Source: Microbulbifer salipaludis (GTDB lineage Bacteria; Pseudomonadota; Gammaproteobacteria; Pseudomonadales; Cellvibrionaceae). From it: a DNA stretch of 64,000 bases. The stretch's first letter is position 1. The number at the start of each line of letters is the position of its first letter. This document shows positions 27,308 to 36,687 of the stretch, piece by piece. The DNA lies in assembly GCF_017303155.1 (NCBI RefSeq), contig NZ_JAEKJR010000001.1, positions 372,001 through 436,000 of the forward strand. Direction: 5' to 3'. The notes below the pieces were generated by a model. The model did not search any database and was not told where the DNA came from. It saw only the letters and a program-made list of their open reading frames with translations. Position numbers and translations under genes: made by a program.

Positions 27308-28375
27308 TTACGGGTTACGCACCAAGTCCATTACTGCTAGCGGCTTGTCGGCCTCCAGTACCAGGCCGAGGCTCATTTTTTCAAAGCTGCGGAACACCAT
27401 CAGCACACCGGCGCGCTCGTCCGGCAGTTTCACATTTTGCCGGGCCAGCTGGTCGCGTACGGTGGCGCCGCGCTTGTAGATAGCGAGCACGTGGCCGGGC
27501 TCCAGCCCCTCGCGCAGACCGCGGTTGAGGGCAACCACGTCGTATTTGGCAACCTGGGTAACGCCCTCTTCCACACCGAGAATGATGCCGTCGACGGGAA
27601 CGGACGGCGCACCGGGCTGGAACAGGGCGGCAATGGCGCGCTCCTCAACCGGCAACAGGCGATCCTGCAGGCGGATATCGCGGCTGGTACGAGTGACGTC
27701 GAGGGTGGCTACGGCGAAGTCGCTATTGGCGTTGTCAACGTCCAGCTGGCGCAGGTCCACAGAACCCACATCCAGGGCCTGCTGACCAAGTTCTTCACCG
27801 GTGAAGGGATCGGCGTAAACCGGGCCGGGGCGATAGATGCCGTAGGAGCCGAGGGGCTCGCGGAAGTCGCCGCGGGCGTAAATCTTCTCACCGGCACCCA
27901 TCAGAATGCGCTGGTCCTGCCCGGAGATAACGTAGGGCACGCCTTGGAACGCGTTGGGGCCGACGATGCGGGTACGCGACAGGAAGGCGTTGATGGCATC
28001 CAGCGGAATGGCCGGGATGGCGCTGCCAATAGGCTCGCGGCGCACGGACGGGCCGAGGCGGTTGTTACTGGTTGGGCTCAGCTTGTAGGCAGTGGGCGCG
28101 CGCTCCAGCTCAAGGCGCGGCTGGCCGTCGATATAGACCAGGTTGAGGCGGTCACCGGGGTAGATCAGGTGGGGGTTTTCCACCTGCGGGTTGACCTGCC
28201 AGATTTCCGGCCAGTACCAGGGCTGGGACAGGAAGGTGCCGGAGATATCCCACAGGGTGTCACCTTTCTGCACCACGTAGGTGTCCGGGTGATCGGGGTT
28301 GAGGCGCGAATCTTGCGCCTGCAGGCCAAAGGTCGCCAGCAGGGTGGCGGCGGCGGCCAGAATTATTTTTTTCAT
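27308..28375 (-). CDS. Secreted LysM-domain protein
   Basis: 355 aa with a signal peptide (MKKIILAAAATLLATFGLQA). Residues about 31-79 form one LysM motif (YVVQKGDTLWDISGTFL ... NPHLIYPGDRLNLV), which binds peptidoglycan. The rest matches the long uncharacterised C-terminal half of the protein found between def and dprA in pseudomonads (PA0020-like). Expected in the periplasm at the cell wall. It is divergent from def (278 bp) and upstream of dprA in one leftward unit; no catalytic domain is visible. Confidence 0.88.
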   Translation of the reverse strand: MKKIILAAAATLLATFGLQAQDSRLNPDHPDTYVVQKGDTLWDISGTFLSQPWYWPEIWQVNPQVENPHLIYPGDRLNLVYIDGQPRLELERAPTAYKLSPTSNNRLGPSVRREPIGSAIPAIPLDAINAFLSRTRIVGPNAFQGVPYVISGQDQRILMGAGEKIYARGDFREPLGSYGIYRPGPVYADPFTGEELGQQALDVGSVDLRQLDVDNANSDFAVATLDVTRTSRDIRLQDRLLPVEERAIAALFQPGAPSVPVDGIILGVEEGVTQVAKYDVVALNRGLREGLEPGHVLAIYKRGATVRDQLARQNVKLPDERAGVLMVFRSFEKMSLGLVLEADKPLAVMDLVRNP

Positions 28376-28477
28376 GGAAGCATTCCTATGCTTTTTTGTC
28401 GCTAGCGCTGAGGCCTTGTCGTTCGCGGAAATTGTCTGCTGAATCTTTATACGGCTATCACTGGGGTTTTATATCGC

Positions 28478-28483
28478 TATAAT
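28478..28483 (+). promoter_or_regulatory. Perfect -10 box, TATAAT, upstream of def
   Basis: TATAAT at 28478-28483 in the 278-bp gap between lysM and def predicts a start near 28490; no good -35 is seen at 16-18 bp. The RNA would begin at a base-paired region (see 28490-28561). Confidence 0.5.
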
Positions 28484-28489
28484 CTCTCA

Positions 28490-28561
28490 GCGCTGGACCG
28501 GTGGCGGCTGACGTCGCCGGGAGGGAAGCAAATGAACGCCACCTGGCCCACTGGCCAGCGC
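28490..28561 (+). other. Possible structured leader or small RNA before def
   Basis: GCGCTGG (28490-28496) pairs with CCAGCGC (28555-28561), and inside it GGTGGCG (28500-28506) pairs with CGCCACC (28537-28543). The outer stem begins right where transcription from the TATAAT should start. A GGGAGG and an ATG at 28532 sit in the apical part; that frame would overlap the start of def. It could be a 5' leader or a short RNA. Confidence 0.35.
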
Positions 28562-28653
28562 GTTACAACAGCCCCCGATTCAGTAAATTTCAAGCGCGAT
28601 CATTATGTTATCAGCGCAAGTTCCACTAAGACTAGAAGTTTGTCACAGGTGTT

Positions 28654-29160
28654 ATGGCCAAACTGGAAATCCTTGAATTCCCCGATCCCCGCTTGCGCAA
28701 GGTGGCGGAGCCTGTTGCCGAGGTGACGGACGACCACCGTACGCTGATCGATGATATGTTCGAGACGATGTATGAGGCGCCGGGCGTGGGCCTGGCGGCG
28801 ACGCAGATCAATGTGCATGAGCGCATTGTGGTAATCGATGTGTCGGAGGATCAGAGTGAGCCGCTGGTGCTGATCAACCCGGAGGTTGAGGTGCTGGATG
28901 CGGAGATCCACAAGTACGATGAGGGTTGTCTGTCGGTGCCCGGGTTCTACGAGACGGTGCAGCGCCCGCGCAAGATCCGCCTGAAGGCGCTGGATCGCAA
29001 TGGCGAGGCCTACGCAATAGAGGCCGAGGGGCTACTGGCGGTGTGCATCCAGCACGAGATCGACCATCTCGATGGCAAGCTGTTCGTGGATTACATCTCG
29101 CCGCTCAAGCGCAACCGTATTCGTTCCAAGCTGGAAAAGGCCCATCGCCAAAGAGCGTAA
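28654..29160 (+). CDS. def: Peptide deformylase
   Basis: Removes the formyl group from the N-terminal methionine of new proteins; an iron/zinc enzyme. The three family motifs are exact: [16 protein letters not shown] (Cys ligand) and QHEIDHLDG (HExxH). Length of 168 aa is normal. It starts the rightward def-fmt-rsmB-trkA-trkH series. The 194-bp space to fmt holds repeat R2 copy B, so the two may be separately regulated at the RNA level. Confidence 0.98.
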   Translation: MAKLEILEFPDPRLRKVAEPVAEVTDDHRTLIDDMFETMYEAPGVGLAATQINVHERIVVIDVSEDQSEPLVLINPEVEVLDAEIHKYDEGCLSVPGFYETVQRPRKIRLKALDRNGEAYAIEAEGLLAVCIQHEIDHLDGKLFVDYISPLKRNRIRSKLEKAHRQRA

Positions 29161-29182
29161 CTTCTTTTTACAGCTCGGTGGC

Positions 29183-29293
29183 GTCGGGGCACCGGGTGTG
29201 GGTTTTCAGGACCGCTGTAGACCCATCCCTGGGCGCTTCGGCGCAAACATCCTGTTTGCGACGATCCTGAAAACCCACACCCGGCACCCCGAC
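29183..29293. repeat. Long structured inverted repeat R2, copy B
   Basis: Outer stem of 29 bp with a two-base mismatch (29183-29211 with 29265-29293, containing GTGTGGGTTTTCAGGA), an inner hairpin CGCAAACA-TCC-TGTTTGCG (29242-29260; AGGA in the loop on the other strand), and the conserved core at 29213-29241 read on the minus strand as GCCCAGGGATGGGTCTACAG. It is in the opposite orientation to copies A and C. It lies between def and fmt. Confidence 0.9.
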
Positions 29294-29354
29294 TTCACAT
29301 CTGATTCCTGGACTTCGTATCCAAGCCCGCTTCCTCCTACCTGAAAGTACGTTC

Positions 29355-30323
29355 ATGAGCCTCAATATCATCTTTGCCGGCACCCCCGACTTTGCCGCGA
29401 TTCACCTGCAAACCCTGCTCGACAGCGAACACCATGTAATCGCGGTCTACAGCCAGCCGGATAGACCCGCCGGGCGCGGCAAGAAGCTGCTGGCCAGCCC
29501 GGTGAAACAGCTGGCGCTGGAGCACGATATTCCGGTGTATCAGCCTCTGTCCCTGCGGGACGAAAACGCGCAGCAAGAACTGGCGGCGCTGAATGCCGAT
29601 CTGATGGTGGTGGTGGCCTACGGGCTGATTCTGCCGCAGGTGGTGCTGGATACGCCCCGGCTAGGGTGCGTGAATGTGCATGCTTCCTTATTACCGCGCT
29701 GGCGCGGGGCCGCGCCGATTCAGCGGGCGGTGGAGGCCGGCGACGCGGAGAGTGGCGTGGCGATCATGCAGATGGAAGCGGGGCTGGATACCGGGCCGGT
29801 TTTAGTGGAAGCGCGTACACCTATTGCCGCCAATGAGACCGGTGGCAGCCTGCACGACAAGCTGGCGCGTCTCGGCGGGCCGGCGCTGCTGGAGGCACTG
29901 TATCTGCTGGAGAGCGGCACGGCGAAACCGCAGGTACAGGACGATACGCTGGCCAATTACGCGGGCAAGATCACTAAAGAAGAGGCGCGCATCGACTGGC
30001 AGCGCCCCGCGGCGGATCTGGCGCGCCTGATCCGTGCATTTAACCCGTTTCCCGTGTGCTGGACCGAGTACCAGGACGGCAAGGGCAAGACCCAGCGCCT
30101 GCGGATATACCAGGCAAAACACGAACAGGGCTGTCATACCGATGTGCCCGGCACGATTCTCAGTGCCGATGACGAGGGTATTCTGGTGGCCTGTGGGCGC
30201 GAGGCTCTGCGCCTGACGCAGCTACAATTGCCGGGCAAGAAGGCGCTGCCGGTGGCGGAGATCTTGAAAGGCTACCGCGACCTGTTCACCGCTGGCACCA
30301 CACTGGGTACTGACCATGAATGA
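29355..30323 (+). CDS. fmt: Methionyl-tRNA formyltransferase
   Basis: Formylates initiator Met-tRNA with 10-formyl-THF. Typical blocks: [12 protein letters not shown] at the N-terminus, catalytic Asn and His in [18 protein letters not shown], and GLDTGPV with the catalytic Asp. A C-terminal OB-fold domain follows. Length 322 aa is usual. It overlaps the start of rsmB by 8 bp, so translation is probably coupled. Confidence 0.97.
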   Translation: MSLNIIFAGTPDFAAIHLQTLLDSEHHVIAVYSQPDRPAGRGKKLLASPVKQLALEHDIPVYQPLSLRDENAQQELAALNADLMVVVAYGLILPQVVLDTPRLGCVNVHASLLPRWRGAAPIQRAVEAGDAESGVAIMQMEAGLDTGPVLVEARTPIAANETGGSLHDKLARLGGPALLEALYLLESGTAKPQVQDDTLANYAGKITKEEARIDWQRPAADLARLIRAFNPFPVCWTEYQDGKGKTQRLRIYQAKHEQGCHTDVPGTILSADDEGILVACGREALRLTQLQLPGKKALPVAEILKGYRDLFTAGTTLGTDHE

Positions 30324-31623
30324 TCCTCGCGCTCTGGCGGCCCGCGTTATCGCCCGCCTGACTCAGGACCGCGGTTCGCTGCAGCGGCTGCTGCCCTGGG
30401 CGGAAAAGCAGGTAGAAGATAAAGACCGCTCCCTGCTGCGCGAGCTCTGCTACGGTACCGCCCGCTTCGCGCCGCGATTGGAGCTGATCCTCGGCAAACT
30501 TTCGAAAAAAACCATCAAAGATGAAGAGCTGGCCGCACTGATGCTGGTTGGCCTGTACCAGCTGGAATACACCCGCATCCCCGACCACGCCGCCATTGGT
30601 GCCACGGTGGAAGCGGCGCGCGCGCTCAAACTCGGGCATGCCACCGGTGTGGTCAATGGTGTGCTTCGCAATGCCCTGCGCAATAAGGAAGTGCTCACTC
30701 GCAAACTCTCCGGCAACCCCCAGTTCAGTTCCGCCCACCCCGAGTGGCTGCAGCAGGCCATCAAGGCCGCATGGGGCACAGAGGCGCGCACCATATTCAC
30801 CGCGAATAACGCCAATCCGCCCATGACCCTGCGGGTGAACCTGTCGAAAAATAGCCGCGACGAATACCTCGAACAACTACAGCAAGCCGGCATCCCGGCC
30901 CAGCCGTGCGAATTTTCCGCAGCGGGACTGGTACTGGAAAGCCCCGTTGCCGTCACCCGTCTGCCCGGCTTCGACGACGGCCTCGTCAGCGTACAGGACC
31001 AGTCGGCACAACTGGCCGCGCCGCTGCTCGACCCGCAGCCCGGGGAAAAAATCCTCGACGCCTGCGCCGCTCCCGGTGGTAAAACCTGCCACCTGCTGGA
31101 ACTGCAACCCGACCTCGACCTCAGCGCCCTGGATATCGAAGAAGAACGTCTCGACCGCGTCATCGAAAACCTCGAGCGACTCGGCGTCGGCGCCCAGATC
31201 ATCTGCGCCGACGCCGCCGAGCCGGAACACTGGTGGGACGGCGAACCCTTCGACCGCATCCTGCTGGATGCCCCCTGCTCCGCCACCGGCGTCATCCGCC
31301 GCAACCCGGACATCAAACTCCTGCGCCGCGCCGACGACATCCCCGAACTGGCCGAGCTACAGGGCAAAATCCTGCGTGCCATGTGGCGCCTGTTAAAACC
31401 GGGCGGCACCCTGCTCTACGCCACCTGTTCCATACTCCCCGAGGAAAACAGCGCTCAAGTGGCGCGCTTCATTGCGGAGACGCCGGATGCGAGGGACAAT
31501 ACGCCGCAATTGCTGAATGAGCAGCCCTGGGGTTTGCCGCAGGAGGCGGGTATGCAGTTGCTGCCTGGCATCCATGCGGGTGACGGGTTTTATTACGCGA
31601 AGCTTGAAAAGGCCAAAAAGTAA
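30316..31623 (+). CDS. rsmB: 16S rRNA m5C967 methyltransferase
   Basis: SAM-dependent RsmB (Sun) methylates C967 of 16S rRNA. The N-terminal 140 residues are a NusB-like RNA-binding domain; the C-terminal domain has the SAM site [16 protein letters not shown], motif [19 protein letters not shown] and motif VI with the catalytic Cys in [11 protein letters not shown]. 435 aa. Follows fmt with an 8-bp overlap. A 301-bp repeat-rich gap separates it from trkA. Confidence 0.96.
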   Translation: MNDPRALAARVIARLTQDRGSLQRLLPWAEKQVEDKDRSLLRELCYGTARFAPRLELILGKLSKKTIKDEELAALMLVGLYQLEYTRIPDHAAIGATVEAARALKLGHATGVVNGVLRNALRNKEVLTRKLSGNPQFSSAHPEWLQQAIKAAWGTEARTIFTANNANPPMTLRVNLSKNSRDEYLEQLQQAGIPAQPCEFSAAGLVLESPVAVTRLPGFDDGLVSVQDQSAQLAAPLLDPQPGEKILDACAAPGGKTCHLLELQPDLDLSALDIEEERLDRVIENLERLGVGAQIICADAAEPEHWWDGEPFDRILLDAPCSATGVIRRNPDIKLLRRADDIPELAELQGKILRAMWRLLKPGGTLLYATCSILPEENSAQVARFIAETPDARDNTPQLLNEQPWGLPQEAGMQLLPGIHAGDGFYYAKLEKAKK

Positions 31624-31637
31624 CTATGCACCTGTTG

Positions 31638-31662
31638 GGTAGATACGCGCAGCGCATCTACC
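31638..31662. repeat. R1-like palindrome, variant
   Basis: GGTAGAT...ATCTACC, an imperfect palindrome with ACGCGCAGCGC in the centre. It resembles repeat R1 in size and central sequence but with a changed arm (GGTAGAT for GGTGGAT). It begins 14 bp after the rsmB stop. Confidence 0.7.
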
Positions 31663-31689
31663 GTTTGTCGGGGAGCCCGGTAGGAGAAT

Positions 31690-31722
31690 GGTGGATGCGC
31701 TTACGCTTATCCACCCTACGGA
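31690..31722. repeat. Short palindromic repeat R1, copy b
   Basis: GGTGGATGCGC...TATCCACC followed by CTACGGA, matching copy a at 10351-10382 except for one inserted base in the centre. Both lie just after a coding sequence and just before an R2 element, in the same relative orientation. Confidence 0.85.
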
Positions 31723-31769
31723 ACGGTTCACCCGCACATACGCAGTACAAGAGTAAGAATCGAAGTCGG

Positions 31770-31869
31770 GGTGCCGGGTGGAGGTTTTCAGGATCGTCGC
31801 AAACAGGATGTTTGCGCCGGAGCGCCCAGGGATGGGTCTACAGCGGTCCTGAAAACCTCCACCCGGTGC
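31770..31869. repeat. Long structured inverted repeat R2, copy C
   Basis: Outer stem (31770-31793 with 31847-31869, containing GTGGAGGTTTTCAGGA), inner hairpin CGCAAACA/TGTTTGCG with the AGGA-type loop (about 31798-31816), and core GCCCAGGGATGGGTCTACAG around 31824-31843. It is nearly the reverse complement of copy B, with two changes that occur on both arms. It lies between R1 copy b and trkA. Confidence 0.9.
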
Positions 31870-31924
31870 GCCGGCGCCACCGCGATAGCAACAAAGCGCC
31901 AGCGGACCAGGCCCAAAAACAACT

Positions 31925-33310
31925 ATGAAAATCATTATTCTCGGTGCCGGCCAGGTCGGTGGATCACTGGCGGAAAGTCTCGCCTCGGAACGTAACGACA
32001 TTGTTCTGGTAGACAGCGACGAGAAAACTTTGCGCGAGCTGCGCGACCGCATCGACATTGGCGTGGTCGTCGGCCACGCCTCGCACCCGGATATCCTGCA
32101 GGAAGCCGGCATCGAAGACGCCGACATCCTCGTCGCCGTCACCAACAACGACGAAACCAACATGGCCGCGTGCCAGATCGCCCACTCCCTGTTCCGGGTG
32201 ACCCTGAAAATCGCCCGCGTGCGCGCCTCCGCCTACCTGCAATATCCCGAGCTGTTCTCCACCGAATCCATCCCCATTGACGTCCTCATCAGCCCCGAAC
32301 AGATCGTATCCGAATACATCGCCCGGCTGATCGAACACCCCGGGGCCCTGCAGGTACTCGACTTCGCCAACGGCCGCGTCCAGCTCGTCGCCGTGCGCGC
32401 CGTACAGGGCGGGCCACTGGTAGGCCACCAGCTGCGCTACCTGCGCGAGCACATGCCCAAAGTCGACACCCGCGTTGCCGCCATCTACCGCCGCAACAGC
32501 CCCATCATTCCCCAGGGCAGCACCGTCATCGAAGCCGGCGACGAAGTGTTCTTTATCGCCGCCCGCCAGGACATCCGCGCGGTCATGAGCGAACTGCGCC
32601 GACTGGAGCAGGGCTACAAACGTATCACCATTGCCGGCGGCGGCAACATCGGGTTGCGCCTCGCGCACAGGCTGGAAAACCGCTACTCGGTAAAAATTAT
32701 CGAACAGAATCACGATCGCTGTATCTTCCTTTCCGAAGAACTCAGCAACAGCATCGTGTTGCACGGCAGCGCCTCCGATCAGGATCTGTTGCTGGAAGAA
32801 AATATCGAAGACACCGATGTGTTCCTCGCCCTCACCAACGACGACGAAGCCAACATCATGTCGTCCCTGCTGGCCAAGCGTCTCGGCACACGCAAAGTAA
32901 TGGCGCTGATCAACAACCGCGCCTATGTGGACCTGGTACAGGGAGGCGAAATCGATATTGCCATTTCGCCGCAGCAAAACACCATCGGCAGTCTGCTCAC
33001 CCATGTGCGCCGCGGGGACATGGTCAATGTGCACTCCCTGCGCCGCGGCGCTGCCGAAGCGATCGAGGTCATTGCCCACGGTGACAAGCGCACCTCCAAG
33101 GTCGTGGGTCGCAAAATCGAGGATATCGACTTGCCGGAAGGCGCCAGCATCGGTGCGATCGTGCGTGAGCGGGACGGTGAAAGCCAGGTGCTGATTGCCC
33201 ACGACAACATCATCGTGGAAACCGACGATCACGTGATCGTGTTCCTCGTTGACCGCCGCCATACCCGCCACGTGGAGCAATTGTTCCAGGTCGGCTTCAG
33301 CTTCTTCTGA
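31925..33310 (+). CDS. trkA: Trk K+ uptake regulatory NAD-binding subunit
   Basis: Cytoplasmic subunit that binds NAD and gates the TrkH/TrkG potassium channel. Two RCK-type halves are visible, each with a Rossmann motif ([12 protein letters not shown] at the N-terminus, [12 protein letters not shown] near residue 238) and a TrkA_C domain. Length 461 aa is normal. trkH follows 17 bp downstream, so both are probably expressed together. Confidence 0.97.
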   Translation: MKIIILGAGQVGGSLAESLASERNDIVLVDSDEKTLRELRDRIDIGVVVGHASHPDILQEAGIEDADILVAVTNNDETNMAACQIAHSLFRVTLKIARVRASAYLQYPELFSTESIPIDVLISPEQIVSEYIARLIEHPGALQVLDFANGRVQLVAVRAVQGGPLVGHQLRYLREHMPKVDTRVAAIYRRNSPIIPQGSTVIEAGDEVFFIAARQDIRAVMSELRRLEQGYKRITIAGGGNIGLRLAHRLENRYSVKIIEQNHDRCIFLSEELSNSIVLHGSASDQDLLLEENIEDTDVFLALTNDDEANIMSSLLAKRLGTRKVMALINNRAYVDLVQGGEIDIAISPQQNTIGSLLTHVRRGDMVNVHSLRRGAAEAIEVIAHGDKRTSKVVGRKIEDIDLPEGASIGAIVRERDGESQVLIAHDNIIVETDDHVIVFLVDRRHTRHVEQLFQVGFSFF

Positions 33311-33327
33311 CGGCGGGTATCCGAGCC

Positions 33328-34779
33328 ATGCGATTTGCAGTCATAGCGCGTGTATTTGGCATTTTGCTGACGGTATTCAGCCTCACCCTGCTGCCGCCCA
33401 TCGGCGTCTCCCTGTGGTACGAAGATGGCACCCACATCGCATTCACCATTGCCTTCGCCATCACCCTGCTCACCGGCCTGTTTATGTGGCTGCCGGTACA
33501 CGACCTGAAACAGGATCTGCGCACCCGCGACGGCTTTGTGGTGACCTCCCTGTTCTGGCTGATTCTGGGCAGCTTCGGCTCGCTGCCGCTGATTATCAGC
33601 CCACAGCCGGATCTCAGTGTGGTCGACTCCATTTTCGAGTCCATCTCGGGCCTGACCACCACCGGCGCCACCACCATCACCGGTCTCGACACCCTGCCCC
33701 CGGCCATTCTGTATTATCGACAGCAGCTGCAGTGGGTCGGTGGTATCGGGGTAATTGTTATCGCACTGGCGATCCTGCCCATGCTCGGTATCGGTGGTAT
33801 GCAGCTGTACAAGGCAGAAATGCCGGGGCCGGTAAAGGACACCAAGTTAACGCCGCGTATCGCGGAAACCGCACGCGCGCTGTTCGTGATTTATATTGTG
33901 CTGACCATCCTCTGCGGCATCGGCTACTGGTGGGCCGGCATGACGGTGTTTGATGCGGTGGGCCACGCCTTTTCCACGGTGGCCAACGGTGGCTTCTCCA
34001 CTCACGATGCGAGCATGGGGTTTTACGCCCACAACCACGCGATTATGGCGATTGCGATTATTTTTATGCTCACCGCGGCCATTAACTTCGGCCTGCATTT
34101 TGTTGCGCTGAGCAACCGGACCCTGAGCCACTACTGGAAAGATTCCGAATTCCGTTTTTACGTCATGGTCACCATCGGCGCATGCGGCATCATCGTCGGC
34201 TACCTGTATGCATCCGGCACCTTTGATATGCAGAGCAGCATTCTGCACGGGGTGTTTCAGGTGGTCTCCATCGGCACCACCGCCGGGTTTGCTTCCGAGA
34301 GCTTCGCCCTGTGGCCGGCGTTCCTGCCGTACATTCTGTTACTGCTCGGCATTATGGGCGCCTGCGCCGGTTCCACATCGGGAGGTATCAAGTCGGTGCG
34401 GGTGATGCTGATTGTGAAGTCCGGATTGCGCGAACTGAACCGGCTGGTGCACCCGAACGCCGTGGTGCCGATCAAGGTAAACCGCAAAATCGTCCCGTCG
34501 CGAGTAACCGATGCGGTGTGGGGATTTTTTGCCATTTATATTCTGTCGTTCTTCGTGCTCACCATTATCGTGATGGCAACCGGGGAAAATTTCGTTACCT
34601 CCTTTTCCACAGTGGCTTCCTGCCTGAGTAATATCGGCCCGGCACTGGGCGATGCGGCGGCGCATTACGGGGAAGTGAATGAAATTGCGAAATGCTTTTT
34701 GATTCTGGCGATGCTGATGGGACGTCTGGAAATCTTCACCCTGCTGGTGCTGCTGACGCCGGCGTTCTGGCGGCACTGA
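33328..34779 (+). CDS. trkH: Trk system potassium uptake membrane protein
   Basis: Inner-membrane K+ channel subunit that works with TrkA. The 483-aa protein has eight or more hydrophobic helices and the four loop regions with glycine of the selectivity filter (SGLTTTGAT, ANGGFSTHDAS, STTAGFASE-like and SCLSNIGPALGD). It ends with the short LGMLxGRLExFTxLVLxxPxFW-type tail typical of TrkH. It overlaps no gene; the next gene is convergent. Confidence 0.96.
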   Translation: MRFAVIARVFGILLTVFSLTLLPPIGVSLWYEDGTHIAFTIAFAITLLTGLFMWLPVHDLKQDLRTRDGFVVTSLFWLILGSFGSLPLIISPQPDLSVVDSIFESISGLTTTGATTITGLDTLPPAILYYRQQLQWVGGIGVIVIALAILPMLGIGGMQLYKAEMPGPVKDTKLTPRIAETARALFVIYIVLTILCGIGYWWAGMTVFDAVGHAFSTVANGGFSTHDASMGFYAHNHAIMAIAIIFMLTAAINFGLHFVALSNRTLSHYWKDSEFRFYVMVTIGACGIIVGYLYASGTFDMQSSILHGVFQVVSIGTTAGFASESFALWPAFLPYILLLLGIMGACAGSTSGGIKSVRVMLIVKSGLRELNRLVHPNAVVPIKVNRKIVPSRVTDAVWGFFAIYILSFFVLTIIVMATGENFVTSFSTVASCLSNIGPALGDAAAHYGEVNEIAKCFLILAMLMGRLEIFTLLVLLTPAFWRH

Positions 34780-34788
34780 ACACCGGCG

Positions 34789-35430
34789 TCAATGGAAGCG
34801 ATCGTATTCCTGTCGAATCACTTTCCAATAGCGCGGTAAGAATTTATACAGCACCCACAGTTCTGAAAGGCAGCCGATAAAGGTCAATGCCCCCAGCGTG
34901 CGTTCAAAAATTTCATCGGCGCCCGTGCTTTCATCCAGCAGTTCGATGATCCACAAGTCGACAAAACCCATTCCCAGCACCAGAAATACGATCAGCGCGG
35001 CAAATTTTGTCGCACCATCCGGCACCACATTGATCGGTCTTTTCAGCCACAACAAAAACACCGGCAGAACACTCAGCTGCACCAAGTAGCGAAACACAAT
35101 CAATACGGTGTACAGCGGACCTATGGCATCGAAGTACCACAGCAGCGGAATCAGGCACAGCACGAAAACCCGGTCGGCAACCGGATCGAGAAGGGATCCA
35201 AGGTAACTCTGCCAGCCAAACCGACTGGCCAGATAACCGTCGAGAAAATCAGTGGTTGCAGCAACACCGAACAACACCAGCGCCCACAAATGTTCCTGAT
35301 TCAGCGAGAGCCATACGATAACCGGCACCAGCAGGATGCGGCTTACCGAGAGCAGGTTCGGCAGGTGACGCCAGCGAGATGCCGGTTGGGGTTGTTCCTC
35401 GCTCTCGTCGGGGTTCGGGTTGATGTTCAT
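34789..35430 (-). CDS. CDP-alcohol phosphatidyltransferase family protein
   Basis: Membrane enzyme that moves a phosphatidyl group from a CDP-activated lipid to an alcohol. The signature D-G-x2-A-x(8)-G-x3-D-x3-D is present in DFLDGYLASRFGWQSYLGSLLDPVADR. Four or five hydrophobic segments follow. 213 aa fits the family (phosphatidylglycerophosphate or cardiolipin synthase-like). ATG at 35430 is chosen by the start of similarity; a frame open to 35655 is rejected because it overlaps the upstream gene. The acceptor is unknown. It lies 161 bp downstream of an acyltransferase, same strand. Confidence 0.85.
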   Translation of the reverse strand: MNINPNPDESEEQPQPASRWRHLPNLLSVSRILLVPVIVWLSLNQEHLWALVLFGVAATTDFLDGYLASRFGWQSYLGSLLDPVADRVFVLCLIPLLWYFDAIGPLYTVLIVFRYLVQLSVLPVFLLWLKRPINVVPDGATKFAALIVFLVLGMGFVDLWIIELLDESTGADEIFERTLGALTFIGCLSELWVLYKFLPRYWKVIRQEYDRFH

Positions 35431-35591
35431 GGTGCGGGCGCGCTGAAATTTGCTGGCGATGCGGGTCGAAAAGATAACCGCGCTACAAACATAGTCTATC
35501 CACAGCCACTGGTCAGCACGGACGATTTGCTGTGGTATTGCGCGCCGTATGACGACGCCCGTTTGCCGATCTGGTGCCGGCGCCCGGGGCT

Positions 35592-36479
35592 TCAACGCTT
35601 GCGATAAATCCCGCTTTTGCCTCCGGGAATGCGGCGGAAGCGCTTGTATTCCCACTGGTATTGCTCCGGTGCTTCGGCAATACAGGCTTCAACGCCGCGA
35701 TTGAGGGCGGCGAGGGAAACCGTGACCTCTTCGCTGTAAATCGCCTGCTCCGCCGGCAACAGAACCAGCTCGAAGCCGTCGGCTACCCGCTTGGCAAAGC
35801 CGAAGACCACCTTGCAGCCGGTGCGCTGGATGAGGTTGTAGGCCAGTGTCATGGTGAGGGTCGGGTGGCCAAAAAACGGCGCGAACTCACCCCCGGACAG
35901 GTCCGGCTCCTGGTCTGGCAGCACACCGACGATGCCGCCATCCTTCAGTGCTTTCAGCAGCGCGCGCACACCGCGCATATTGGTGGGCACCAGCTGGGCA
36001 CCGGTTTTCTCGCGCCCTTCGCGGATCAGGGGATCCAGCGCGGCAATTTTGGGAGGTGCATACAGGCTGGTGGTGGGGCCAACGGTGGCCAGGTACTGGC
36101 CAAAAATCTCCCAGTTGCCGATGTGCGGCGCCAGCACCAGCACGCCGCGCCCCGCATCCACGCCACCGGTGAGTAACTGCTGGTTGCGTATGCGGATAAT
36201 CCGGTCTTCCGCCAGATTCCAGGGCTGGCGCCAGAGGGTGGCCATTTCGAAACCGGTGGTCACCGTATTGACCACACTGTTGCGCGCCAACCGGTTGCGC
36301 TCCTTTTCCGCCATCTCCGGAAAGCAGCGCGCCAGATTGATCTTGCTGACACGCAGGCCATCGCCATGGGCCGCCACCGCGGCGTGTCCCACCCATTGCC
36401 CCAGGCGCCGCGACCAATTAAGCGGCAGACTGCCAATCAGCTTCAACGCACCCGCTGACAAATGCCCTTTGATATCCAA
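35592..36479 (-). CDS. LpxL/HtrB-family lauroyl/lysophospholipid acyltransferase
   Basis: Predicted inner-membrane acyltransferase of the LpxL/LpxM family, which adds acyl chains to lipid A precursors; several family members act on other lipids. The catalytic His is in HIGNWE (H-x4-E type), with later conserved GREKTGAQLVP, GVLPDQEP and the basic C-terminus. TTG start at 36479 is favoured by AAGGA upstream. A similar gene sits next to glyQ in Pseudomonas. Divergent from glyQ. Confidence 0.85.
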   Translation of the reverse strand: MDIKGHLSAGALKLIGSLPLNWSRRLGQWVGHAAVAAHGDGLRVSKINLARCFPEMAEKERNRLARNSVVNTVTTGFEMATLWRQPWNLAEDRIIRIRNQQLLTGGVDAGRGVLVLAPHIGNWEIFGQYLATVGPTTSLYAPPKIAALDPLIREGREKTGAQLVPTNMRGVRALLKALKDGGIVGVLPDQEPDLSGGEFAPFFGHPTLTMTLAYNLIQRTGCKVVFGFAKRVADGFELVLLPAEQAIYSEEVTVSLAALNRGVEACIAEAPEQYQWEYKRFRRIPGGKSGIYRKR

Positions 36480-36615
36480 CCCGTTACATCCTTCTTCGCG
36501 GAGCCACGGCTCCGTTTTTACCTGTTCAAAACGCCAACGGAGCCCACCGGGGCACCCCGCGGGTCCAAATTGTTAGAGTATGGCCCTTTTGTGGGCATCA
36601 ATTCTCTGCCCGCTG

Positions 36616-36644
36616 TTTAGCGCACCACCGCGGGCCGCTATAAT
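36616..36644 (+). promoter_or_regulatory. Probable glyQ promoter
   Basis: TATAAT at 36639-36644 preceded by a weak -35 (TTTAGC, 36616-36621) at 17 bp. It gives a short leader before the GTG at 36688. Confidence 0.55.
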
Positions 36645-36687
36645 TGCGCCCCTTGTCTATTCGACCCAGCTGAAACCGGAGATTGTG

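Larger units (their letters stand above)
31624..31924. other. Repeat-rich gap rsmB-trkA
   Basis: No gene. It contains palindromes R1 at 31638-31662 and 31690-31722 and structured repeat R2 copy C at 31770-31869. Over half of the space is repeat sequence, and it is the longest gap in the def-trkH series. Confidence 0.8.

Noticed and set aside
28490..28561. SRP (4.5S) RNA.
   Set aside because: A GGGA loop and GGGAAGCAA superficially look like the SRP tip, but the 5' CAGG motif and the AGCAG internal loop are missing, and the size and context do not fit.
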